DNA of 5,397 nt. Source: Microgenomates group bacterium GW2011_GWC1_46_15 (GTDB lineage: Bacteria > Patescibacteria > Microgenomatia > UBA1400 > UBA12028). The DNA is taken from positions 1 through 5,397 of the forward strand of contig LCLX01000008.1 of assembly GCA_001002285.1 (NCBI GenBank), in the 5' to 3' direction. The notes under the pieces were generated by a model. It was not told the DNA's origin, made no database searches, and saw only the letters and a program-made list of their open reading frames with translations. The number at the start of each line of letters is the position of its first letter. The first letter of the stretch is position 1. Below are positions 1 to 5,074 of this stretch, in pieces. A program made the position numbers and the translations under genes.

Positions 1-44
1 AGGGCGGAACATACCTCCTCGAGAAGAACGGGGATATGCGCCAT
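1..44 (-). CDS. rsmH: RsmH (MraW), 16S rRNA m4C1402 methyltransferase, N-terminal fragment
   Basis: Only the first 14 codons are present; the gene runs off the left edge. They read MAHIPVLLEEVCSA, which matches the characteristic RsmH start (HxPVLLxEV). RsmH methylates N4 of cytidine 1402 in 16S rRNA using S-adenosylmethionine, and in most bacteria it directly follows mraZ, as it does here. An in-frame TAA sits immediately before the ATG, so this is the first possible start. I see no Shine-Dalgarno sequence: the bases before the ATG are CACATTTAA, and a 12-bp stem begins 11 nt upstream. Identification rests on the short N-terminal motif plus position next to mraZ; together these are convincing. 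Confidence 0.85.
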   Translation of the reverse strand, partial: MAHIPVLLEEVCSA

Positions 45-55
45 TTAAATGTGCA

Positions 56-117
56 ATGACGATCGGCCTCTCTTAGCGCCGACGGAACTTCCGCACGTTG
101 GTTGTGCCGATCGTCAT
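56..117 (-). promoter_or_regulatory. Long-stem inverted repeat between mraZ and rsmH
   Basis: A perfect 12-bp inverted repeat (ATGACGATCGGC at 56-67, its complement at 106-117) encloses a 38-base loop that itself holds a small CGGAA/TTCCG hairpin (83-93). Read as mRNA it would form a stem ending 11 nt before the rsmH start codon. No U-run follows the stem, so it does not look like an intrinsic terminator. A run of seven T lies just upstream in the transcript (121-127), directly after the mraZ stop. It could stabilise or process the mRNA, or control access to the rsmH start. A 15-codon frame on the same strand (120 down to 73, MMTIGTTNVRKFRRR) lies within it, but it has no ribosome site. Confidence 0.5.
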
Positions 118-129
118 CATAAAAAAAGA

Positions 130-561
130 TTAGATGCCGAGCTCGCCCAGTTTTTCTGCGATCTCGTCGGAGGAGGATTCGGTCCTCGTGCGATATTCAC
201 GCCAGGCATCCGCATCCCATATCTCGATGCGGCTGTAGAGGCCGGCGATCACGGCATGCTTGGTAAGGCCGGCGTATTTCCGCAGATAATCGGGCACAAG
301 TATCCTCCCCTGCTGATCGGGAGCGACATCCATCGCGCCCGCAAGCATGAGCCGCACGAACGCGCGGGAGTTCGCTTGCGCCAAGGGCAGCGCCATGAGC
401 TTCGCGGCAAGCTCCTCCCACTCTTTAGCGGCAATAAGGAACAGGCAGTGGTCGAGGCCGCGCGTGATGATGGCACCGCCCAAGAGTTTCGTTCGGAACT
501 TAGCGGGCACGGCTATCCTGCCTTTCGGGTCGAGCGAGTGTTGGTATTCTCCGATGAACAT
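130..561 (-). CDS. mraZ: MraZ, transcriptional regulator of the dcw cluster
   Basis: MraZ is a DNA-binding regulator with two SpoVT/AbrB-like repeats that forms ring-shaped oligomers and controls its own promoter and the division and cell-wall cluster. The 143-residue length is typical. Both diagnostic motifs are present: DPKGRIAVPAKFR at 11-23 and DQQGRILVPDYLR at 82-94. The FVRLMLAGA segment (68-76) and RIEIWDADAW (111-120) are also as expected. The start MFIGEYQHSLD is the family's usual N-terminus, so the ATG is secure although no Shine-Dalgarno sequence precedes it. rsmH follows 85 nt downstream, the standard order. Upstream is a run of TGG boxes at about 10-bp spacing, which suggests autoregulation. 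A long plus-strand frame across this gene is an antisense shadow. Confidence 0.96.
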   Translation of the reverse strand: MFIGEYQHSLDPKGRIAVPAKFRTKLLGGAIITRGLDHCLFLIAAKEWEELAAKLMALPLAQANSRAFVRLMLAGAMDVAPDQQGRILVPDYLRKYAGLTKHAVIAGLYSRIEIWDADAWREYRTRTESSSDEIAEKLGELGI

Positions 562-577
562 GGCGTTGTTGCTTTAT

Positions 578-643
578 CCCCAGAAGTGGCTACTTATCCC
601 CAGCTTTATCCACTTTTCACCACTTTTATTCCATCTTACCCCA
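578..643 (-). promoter_or_regulatory. MraZ-binding box array upstream of mraZ
   Basis: On the mraZ coding strand there are TGG-starting pentamers whose first bases lie at 643 (TGGGG), 633 (TGGAA), 622 (TGGTG), 612 (TGGAT), 602 (TGGGG) and 582 (TGGGG), with one degenerate position at 592 (TAGCC). The spacing is 10 bp throughout except one step of 11, so all boxes face the same side of the helix. Two boxes sit in the context AAAAGTGG. Known MraZ operators are TGGGN repeats with 5-nt spacers in E. coli and AAAGTG-type repeats in Mycoplasma; this array combines features of both. The last box ends 16 nt before the mraZ ATG. Binding by MraZ is inferred, not shown. Confidence 0.75.
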
Positions 644-662
644 CCACTCACTCCCCTGCAAA
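633..662 (-). promoter_or_regulatory. Candidate sigma-70-type promoter for mraZ
   Basis: On the minus strand, TTTGCA (662-657) and TAAGAT (638-633) are separated by 18 bp; each matches four of six consensus bases. A transcript would start near 626, giving a leader of about 65 nt that contains most of the TGG boxes. The -10 region overlaps the two most distal boxes, which fits autorepression. The -35 element abuts the U-tract of the preceding terminator. Element scores are modest, so the exact promoter is uncertain. Confidence 0.35.
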
Positions 663-698
663 CAAAACGGAAGCGGTCGCTTGCAAGCGACCGCTTCC
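663..698 (-). terminator. Intrinsic terminator at the end of the seven-gene minus-strand operon
   Basis: Positions 669-698 are a perfect 30-base palindrome (arm GGAAGCGGTCGC, centre TTGCAA), giving a very stable 12-13-bp GC-rich hairpin with a short loop. In the minus direction it is followed by GTTTTGTTTG, a U-rich tract. It lies 81 nt after the stop codon of the glycosyltransferase-like gene and just before the mraZ control region, so it separates the envelope operon from dcw transcription. On the plus strand the hairpin is followed by CGAAAATCCCTTTATTTT, a poor tract. Confidence 0.85.
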
Positions 699-779
699 CG
701 AAAATCCCTTTATTTTCCTGCTATCTGCGCTGGAAAGACCTGCCGGTTATGCACAAGTTATGCGGAAATGGCTGCAACC

Positions 780-1637
780 CTAAAGCTTCCACCCGCGGTA
801 ATAAGGATGGAAGATACGCCAACCTCCCCGCTTCCGGAGCTGCGCTCTGATGTATGCGCTGCTTATCTCGCGCGGGATCGCGTTCAGCGGCCTGTTCTTT
901 CTGCCCTCGTCCCATGCGACGCCGAGGTCTTTGCGGAAAACGGGAACGCCGAAGATCTCGGCGTAGGTCGGGATCTTGTACTCGAGCATGCCGACGTTCC
1001 GGTTCCCGACCTTCAGATACCGCTCAAAAAATATACGCGGAAAGACCTGCAGGATAAAAAGACAAATACGCGCCTTCGCGCGATAGCCGTAGTGCGTGCG
1101 AACATACTCCAGAAATCGCAGATAATTCTTGCGCTCCGACCCGCCCGGCCTGGTCCAATCCCAGCGGCGTTCGATCTTAGGTGATATTGTCCGGAAGCCG
1201 GAAAGAAAAACCTGACCCTTTTTCAGTCCTTTGAATACTCTGGCGAGCGGCGCGAAAACGAGCATATCCCACTGCACAACAACTACGCTGTCCCACGCGA
1301 GACGCTTTCCCCGCTTGGCGTACCAATCGAGGAGCACCAGATCGCCGTTGATCCACTTCCAACCTGATGAACGGAACGGTGATACATAGAAGTCGTCGAG
1401 ATAGTTACCAAGCTTCTGTCGGAACAGTCCGGCCTTCTTTTGCGGACCGCCATAGAGGCCGTAGATCTTGAGGCTGGGATTCGTCCGCTTTAGAAGTTCA
1501 AGTCGGTTCGCGCACACCCTTGGTTCTTTATAGAACCAAAATAAGACAGCGAGGTGCGGGCGGCGATCGGTGCGCTGGACCGTTTTCGTCGCGGCGCTGA
1601 ACCTTTTTACTTTGCCGTTTTTACGGTATAAAAACAT
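780..1637 (-). CDS. Putative GT-A-like glycosyltransferase (conserved hypothetical)
   Basis: A 285-residue, strongly basic, soluble protein without signal peptide or clear membrane segment. The N-terminal 27 residues are Lys/Arg rich; the folded part seems to begin at HLAVLFWFYKEP (28-39). A helix-strand unit NRLELLKRTNPSLKIYGLYGG (44-64) follows in two pieces, then a hydrophobic strand ending in VVVVQWDMLVF (118-128), whose WDMLV resembles the acidic metal-binding corner (DxD-like) of GT-A glycosyltransferases. The C-terminus is aromatic and basic (IFHPYYRGWKL). I cannot name the family with certainty; glycosyltransferase is an inference from the fold pattern. The ATG at 1637 has GAAAGG 11 nt upstream and AGAGG directly against it. 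It lies 39 nt after the small beta-rich gene, is probably last in the operon, and is followed by a strong terminator. It could act on a glycan or lipid precursor at the inner membrane surface. Confidence 0.6.
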   Translation of the reverse strand: MFLYRKNGKVKRFSAATKTVQRTDRRPHLAVLFWFYKEPRVCANRLELLKRTNPSLKIYGLYGGPQKKAGLFRQKLGNYLDDFYVSPFRSSGWKWINGDLVLLDWYAKRGKRLAWDSVVVVQWDMLVFAPLARVFKGLKKGQVFLSGFRTISPKIERRWDWTRPGGSERKNYLRFLEYVRTHYGYRAKARICLFILQVFPRIFFERYLKVGNRNVGMLEYKIPTYAEIFGVPVFRKDLGVAWDEGRKNRPLNAIPREISSAYIRAQLRKRGGWRIFHPYYRGWKL

Positions 1638-1676
1638 CCTCTGAAAAACCTTTCATTTTCCGCAAGCGCCATCTTC

Positions 1677-2096
1677 TTATTGAGAAACGTCCCGGATAAA
1701 CAAACTTACCAAACTGCCGCTAATGTCCTCGAGGGTAATCACGTATTTATCGATCTCAAAACTCTGTCCGATATATAAAGTGATTATTTTATTTTCCTCG
1801 CTTTTGTCGCGGATAAACACCCATAGCGTTGCCGTTACTCCGGTTTCCTTCACGCCGTCTATTTCATAATCGCCTATTCTAATATTACCAACGCCGATCC
1901 GCAGATCATCTCCGTATTGGCCTTGAGTACCGTCGGAAATAATGAGCGGGGTTCCCGTCATTTTCAAATTGTCGGCCCTCTTAAGCCACGGCCTCGTCAG
2001 AATAACTTCGCTGTCGGGTGGGGTCACTAAGTAGCCCAACGCGATTAAAGCCGCCAGAACGAGCAGGATCTTTAAAATAAGATAAAGTTTTTTCAT
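1677..2096 (-). CDS. Small membrane-anchored beta-rich protein, paralog B
   Basis: 139 residues from the ATG at 2096, which overlaps the stop of the preceding paralog as ATGA; this coupling, and the absence of a ribosome site, make it a better start than the upstream codon at 2192. An N-terminal membrane anchor (about 3-24, after MKK) is followed by an exported domain that looks all-beta. Its motifs are LIISDGTQGQYGDDLRIG (51-68), LWVFIRD (91-97), LYIGQSF (107-113), ITLEDI (120-125) and LVSLFI (129-134). The same sequence of motifs occurs in the neighbouring gene and in the plus-strand gene at 5075. No lipobox and no cysteine is present. I do not recognise a named family and give no function; an envelope or surface role is inferred from topology. 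Confidence 0.85.
   Translation of the reverse strand: MKKLYLILKILLVLAALIALGYLVTPPDSEVILTRPWLKRADNLKMTGTPLIISDGTQGQYGDDLRIGVGNIRIGDYEIDGVKETGVTATLWVFIRDKSEENKIITLYIGQSFEIDKYVITLEDISGSLVSLFIRDVSQ
2044..2091 (-). repeat. 48-bp direct repeat, copy 2 (5' end of paralog B)
   Basis: This stretch matches 2484-2531 with two differences (at 2050 and 2061) over 48 bp and encodes the membrane anchor LYLILKILLVLAAL. The two genes are far more different downstream, so this is either a recent local duplication of the anchor region or the result of gene conversion. Confidence 0.85.
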
Positions 2097-2539
2097 TGCG
2101 GCGACCGTAAATCGATAACATGGGGCGCAACAGTATGAAGGACGAGCAACTCCACCGATGCGTTGTTGCTCCCGGGCGCTATGCTCCACCAACTGGTATT
2201 GGAACGGATTTTAGAAACCTTGATGAAAAGGACGTCGAGACCGGCCTTGTATTCAAGCACGTCGCATTCTTTTACATTGAATTTTTTCTCCTCCGCCCCG
2301 TCTAAAAACGCGAGATTGAAGGAATTGTCAGATCCGACGCCTGCGCCGATCCTTATATCCCCCGACCTCGCAACTGTACCGTTTCTTATGGTGATAACCG
2401 ATTCTCCCTTTGTTGCTTCAAAACCACACCCGGAAACTTCTCTCACCTCTTGAATCGACCGAATAAAATACGCTCCGGCAAGCATTAAAACCGCCAGAAC
2501 AAGCAGGATCTTTAAAATAAGATAAAGTTTTCCCTTCAT
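2093..2539 (-). CDS. Small membrane-anchored beta-rich protein, paralog A
   Basis: 148 residues. A membrane anchor (about 4-25) is followed by an exported domain. Motifs shared with the tandem paralog and the 5075 gene are VITIRNG (48-54), GDIRIGAG (60-67), NLAFLD (75-80), FNVKECD (87-93), KVSKI (107-111) and a last strand SVELLV (128-133). Two cysteines (38 and 92) lie outside the membrane and could pair. The ATG comes 4 nt after the stop of the upstream gene, with no visible Shine-Dalgarno sequence, so re-initiation or coupling is likely. The stop overlaps the next start as ATGA. Relative to paralog B it carries an insertion before the last strand (about 112-126, containing SWWSIAPGSNN) and about 15 extra residues after it. 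Family unrecognised; function unknown. Confidence 0.85.
   Translation of the reverse strand: MKGKLYLILKILLVLAVLMLAGAYFIRSIQEVREVSGCGFEATKGESVITIRNGTVARSGDIRIGAGVGSDNSFNLAFLDGAEEKKFNVKECDVLEYKAGLDVLFIKVSKIRSNTSWWSIAPGSNNASVELLVLHTVAPHVIDLRSPQ
2484..2531 (-). repeat. 48-bp direct repeat, copy 1 (5' end of paralog A)
   Basis: Partner of 2044-2091, offset by exactly 440 bp, with two mismatches. It covers codons 3 to about 18 of this gene and encodes the hydrophobic anchor LYLILKILLVLAVL. The near-identity at DNA level, including wobble positions, contrasts with the divergent downstream domains. Confidence 0.85.
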
Positions 2540-2543
2540 ATAT

Positions 2544-3005
2544 TTATCTAGCCGCGTTGATCAATGTATCTATTTCGCGCAACTCCGATTCGCATTCTGG
2601 AAACTCAAATATCTTTTTAACGCCGTCTACATTCAAATAATAAGTAGCCGAATAGTCATACGCCTTCCCGTGTTGACATTCTTTGTTGAGAACATCGGAA
2701 TTCTTTATCGCCAGTATGATCTTTTCCACCTGATTTTTTGATAATTGTTTTTCGGTGACCGTTGCGGAGTCTGTACTGCCATAGCACGTCTCAATAACTA
2801 GTTTTCCGGAAAGATACAAGTAGGTATTAAAATTGCAACTGCCTTCGCCGTCCGGAGTACTGCACATGCTGGAAAACTCCCTTTTCGTATAGGTGAGGTC
2901 TGGATCTTTAAAGCTTTCATCTATTGTCCCAAAATCCTGGCCGGCGTCTTTCTCGGGCGCGCAGCAGGTATAGAAAAAATAACTATACAGCAGGTAGCCA
3001 ACCAA
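2544..3005 (-). CDS. Membrane-anchored Cys-rich hypothetical protein with a possible non-AUG start
   Basis: The frame opens at a TTG (3005), giving 153 residues. That start cuts the membrane segment in half: the open frame continues upstream as IKLLDKKWKWAAAVILLL, which completes a normal anchor of about 23 residues preceded by lysines. No ATG or GTG exists in frame before the previous gene's stop; the natural position for a start is an ATA at 3059, 3 nt after that stop. The exported part contains seven cysteines (14, 15, 48, 57, 74, 110, 138 in TTG numbering), suggesting disulfides. It has a strand-helix-strand pattern: TYLYLSGKLVIE (61-72), QLSKNQVEKIILAI (87-100) and YYLNVDGVKKIFEF (122-135). 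The CC after the anchor lacks a proper lipobox. I do not recognise the family. It lies in the operon after DUF4349 and 4 nt before paralog A. Confidence 0.8.
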   Translation of the reverse strand: MVGYLLYSYFFYTCCAPEKDAGQDFGTIDESFKDPDLTYTKREFSSMCSTPDGEGSCNFNTYLYLSGKLVIETCYGSTDSATVTEKQLSKNQVEKIILAIKNSDVLNKECQHGKAYDYSATYYLNVDGVKKIFEFPECESELREIDTLINAAR

Positions 3006-3062
3006 GAGCAGTAGAATTACTGCCGCTGCCCATTTCCATTTTTTATCGAGTAGTTTTATGGA

Positions 3063-4016
3063 TCAGGAAGAAAAGAACTTCGCCCTAACGAAACGGAACG
3101 CTTTCCAGGCCGTCCACAACACCGCGACGGAAGTAGCCAGCCAGAGAACAAGAGCCGGCAGGTAGAAGACGAAGCCGACCAGTGCGTCGATATAATCGCT
3201 CAGCCCTTCAAGCATGTCCCTGAAGGCCTGCTTCAGGGTGAAGGGCGGCCGCCAGCGGATACCGAACAGCTCCACGTCTGCTTCTTCGGTGAGAGAAACG
3301 GCGATCGAAGACATATCGATCTGCCGCGACAAAAACTTAATTTTCCCTTCAAGACGCTCAATTCTGCTTCTGACATCGCTTAAGCGCTCCGCCACGTCCA
3401 AAATGTCTCCGACTTTGGAGGCCTGGCCCATTATTTTCAAATACTGCGCCTCTTCGGCCTTTGAGCTTTTGAGCCGCGCTTCCAGGTCGACGAATTCTTC
3501 GGTTACGTCTTCGGCGTTTATGTCCTCCTTTTCCACCTTTACCGCTACCGCCCTTATTCTTTTGAGCGCTTCGTCGAACTTGTCGGCGGGAACCCTGATT
3601 TCAACGGCTCCCGACTTGGAAGCATCTGAGACGTCGTAAACGTTGGCATCCGCCACGAATCCTCCGAGTTCGTTAGCGATATTTTTGATCTTTTCCGCCG
3701 CCTCTTCAGCTTTCTTCACCAAAAGCGAAAGCTCGCCGGTTTTAACAACCTTCCTCTCGGTCGATTCGGCCGCCTGGTCGAATTCTCTTTGAGTTCCGGG
3801 GTTCGCGGCCGATGGGGCGGGCACGGCATCCTGTGAACGATACGACGGAGCCGCGCCATAGTCGTTAAAATCCTCCCCTACGGATCTTGGGGTGTCGGGC
3901 CACAAGGAAGTGTACGGCGACGCGAATGTCGTTAGGAAGAACAGCGCCGCCAATATCCCGACCGCGGCGAAAAGATACAGAGCGTATGTTTTAATTTTTG
4001 GAAGATATTCTTGCAT
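3063..4016 (-). CDS. DUF4349 domain membrane protein
   Basis: 317 residues from the ATG at 4016, which has GGAG 9 nt upstream; the TTG at 4025 would abut that site and is rejected. Order: short basic N-terminus, membrane segment (about 11-30), Pro/Ala-rich linker (about 40-80), DUF4349 domain (about 88-260), then a second membrane region (about 277-304) and a basic tail. Family features are GGFVADANVYD (118-128), VEIRVPADKFDEAL (138-151), VDLEARLKSSKAEEA (166-180) and a coiled-coil-like RIERLEGKIKFLSRQID (208-224) leading into a strand, SSIAVSLTE. DUF4349 proteins have no established function; the topology places the domain outside the cytoplasm between two anchors. It sits in the middle of the envelope operon, 15 nt after the Pro-rich gene. 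Confidence 0.92.
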   Translation of the reverse strand: MQEYLPKIKTYALYLFAAVGILAALFFLTTFASPYTSLWPDTPRSVGEDFNDYGAAPSYRSQDAVPAPSAANPGTQREFDQAAESTERKVVKTGELSLLVKKAEEAAEKIKNIANELGGFVADANVYDVSDASKSGAVEIRVPADKFDEALKRIRAVAVKVEKEDINAEDVTEEFVDLEARLKSSKAEEAQYLKIMGQASKVGDILDVAERLSDVRSRIERLEGKIKFLSRQIDMSSIAVSLTEEADVELFGIRWRPPFTLKQAFRDMLEGLSDYIDALVGFVFYLPALVLWLATSVAVLWTAWKAFRFVRAKFFSS

Positions 4017-4025
4017 ATGTCTCAA

Positions 4026-4029
4026 CTCC
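4026..4029 (-). promoter_or_regulatory. Shine-Dalgarno site of the DUF4349 gene
   Basis: GGAG, 9 nt before the ATG at 4016. It is the clearest ribosome binding site in the window and settles that start codon. It lies within the 15-nt gap after the stop of the upstream gene. Confidence 0.6.
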
Positions 4030-4031
4030 GA

Positions 4032-4622
4032 TCAGCAGGGAATGCACCGATCGATGCCCCGGACAGGATCTGTTCTTCTAACGTATGTGCAATTTCCTAT
4101 GGATCTGTTGTTCAACAGGGTCTCTTTGCAGGTCCCGTCGCCTCCGCGGCCGTCATCACAGCCCGGATCCCTCTCGGTGAGGAAACCGCTTCCGCGGGGA
4201 GCCGCAATGCAACCTCTTCGAGGACCGCTGCTGCCTCCTCCGCCCCCTCCGTTATCATCTGTGCCGCCGATCAAGACGGCGAAGACTATAGCGATAACGA
4301 TGATAGCGATGCTAATAAAAACCCAATTATTGTTATCGGCTGGCGCGGAAACTTCCGGTGGAGGAGGCGGCGCCGGTTCTTCGTATCTCGGCGGCGATTC
4401 TTTATAGTAAGGGAGCTTTCCGGGCGCTTTAAGATCGGGTCTCTCCTTGGTCGGAACCCACCTCCACTCTCCTTTCGGTTTTGCTTCGGGCGCTTCAGAA
4501 ACCTCGGGGGCTTCGGATTTTTCGGACTTAACAATTTTTTGGGGATAAAGAGTCAGCCGCTTGATCTTTGTGCCGGACGGAAGCTGTCTTCTCGGCATTA
4601 TTTTTGAAAATATTTTCATCAT
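4032..4622 (-). CDS. Pro-rich single-pass membrane protein with a six-cysteine outer tail
   Basis: 196 residues from the ATG at 4622, which overlaps the preceding stop as ATGA; a second ATG at 4619 is equally possible. The first 98 residues are basic, then low complexity, with two SEAPE units (36-40, 42-46), a WRWVP segment (53-57) and a run of seven prolines-with-alanine (84-89). One membrane helix follows at about 100-119, then a glycine run (125-130). The C-terminal tail holds all six cysteines of the protein (138, 155, 165, 178, 193, 196) and ends on the last one. Basic residues before the helix and cysteines only after it imply that the N-terminus is inside and the tail outside and disulfide-bonded. 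No family recognised; it could be a surface or signalling anchor. Antisense frames over it are rejected. Confidence 0.8.
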   Translation of the reverse strand: MMKIFSKIMPRRQLPSGTKIKRLTLYPQKIVKSEKSEAPEVSEAPEAKPKGEWRWVPTKERPDLKAPGKLPYYKESPPRYEEPAPPPPPEVSAPADNNNWVFISIAIIVIAIVFAVLIGGTDDNGGGGGGSSGPRRGCIAAPRGSGFLTERDPGCDDGRGGDGTCKETLLNNRSIGNCTYVRRTDPVRGIDRCIPC

Positions 4623-4945
4623 TGGGTCGCGGACCAAATCATCAGAAGCACGGCCACGACCAGCGCCATGAGAACGATCCAGAGCGCTGAAATTTTAAGC
4701 GCGGCTTTTTTCTCCATGCCCGACCGTATAAACAGCCAGCGCGCCACAAAGAACGAGAGAATGCTTGTGACAAGAAAAGCTCCGGCGGTTTTAAAAGAGA
4801 TCGCCTTCATGCTTTTGGAGTCCATTTCATATTCGCTGAAATAAAACCTGAAGATCAGCCGGAGTACGACGTAGGCGATGAGATAAAGTATCCCCCAAAA
4901 CAGGAGGAGGGCAAAAACGATCGTGATTATCGGCGCAGCCCCCAT
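4619..4945 (-). CDS. Small three-helix integral membrane protein
   Basis: 108 residues from the ATG at 4945; a TTG at 4951 would add two residues. There are three hydrophobic stretches (about 6-34, 51-73 and 84-105), separated by a loop with acidic and basic residues (EYEMDSKSMK, 39-48) and a basic loop (RSGMEKKAALK, 74-84). No recognised motif or catalytic residue is visible, so no function is given. It is the first gene of the minus-strand operon: the divergent intergenic region lies upstream, and its stop overlaps the start of the Pro-rich gene. The ribosome site is weak; AAAAAAGAG lies more than 10 nt before the ATG. Confidence 0.8.
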   Translation of the reverse strand: MGAAPIITIVFALLLFWGILYLIAYVVLRLIFRFYFSEYEMDSKSMKAISFKTAGAFLVTSILSFFVARWLFIRSGMEKKAALKISALWIVLMALVVAVLLMIWSATQ

Positions 4946-5074
4946 GCTCAAACTATGCTCTTTTTTAAAGTAACTTGCACTTTGCGCTGTTGATAACTAT
5001 TTATCTTAAAGAACATACCGCCGAAGATGCCGCGCGATTTGCGTACGACGCGCATATTTCTTAAAATAAAGGTG
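4946..5074. promoter_or_regulatory. Divergent intergenic region
   Basis: This region separates the minus-strand operon from the plus-strand gene and should hold both promoters. On the plus strand, TAAAAT (5062-5067, five of six consensus bases) lies 17 bp after TTGCGT (5039-5044), placing a start near 5074, directly at the GTGATG codons. Another -35-like hexamer, TTGATA (4990-4995), has only a poor partner (CATACC at 5014-5019). I found no convincing promoter for the minus strand. A short GC-rich inverted repeat (GCGCG at 5032-5036 with CGCGC at 5049-5053) overlaps the plus promoter and might be an operator. Confidence 0.4.

Noticed and set aside
669..698. The 30-bp perfect palindrome as a protein-binding operator or mobile-element end
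   Set aside because: The U-rich tract in the minus direction and the position just after the last operon gene fit an intrinsic terminator better. No second copy or target duplication was seen.
49..783. A 244-codon plus-strand open frame across mraZ and its upstream region
   Set aside because: It lies antisense to the unmistakable mraZ, its start has no ribosome site, and its product has no recognisable domain. It runs through the operator and terminator, so it is a shadow.
1607..1672. A 21-codon minus-strand frame (MALAENERFF...) overlapping the start of the glycosyltransferase-like gene
   Set aside because: It is very short, shows no ribosome site or conserved feature, and overlaps the real start out of frame; most likely chance.
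2097..2192. Extended N-terminus for the second small paralog (start at 2192)
   Set aside because: It would overlap the preceding gene by 100 bp and put 32 unrelated residues before the membrane anchor. The ATG at 2096 overlaps the stop as ATGA and gives the same N-terminus as its paralog.
2957..2968. Lipobox at the CC pair of the Cys-rich anchor protein
   Set aside because: The residues before the cysteines are FFYT, lacking the small residue at -1 and the aliphatic at -3 needed for lipoprotein processing.
4011..4607. A 198-codon plus-strand open frame antisense to the Pro-rich gene
   Set aside because: The minus-strand frame has an ATGA overlap with its neighbour, a clean membrane helix and cysteines confined to one side. 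The plus product is low-complexity Arg/Ser-rich sequence, as expected for an antisense shadow.
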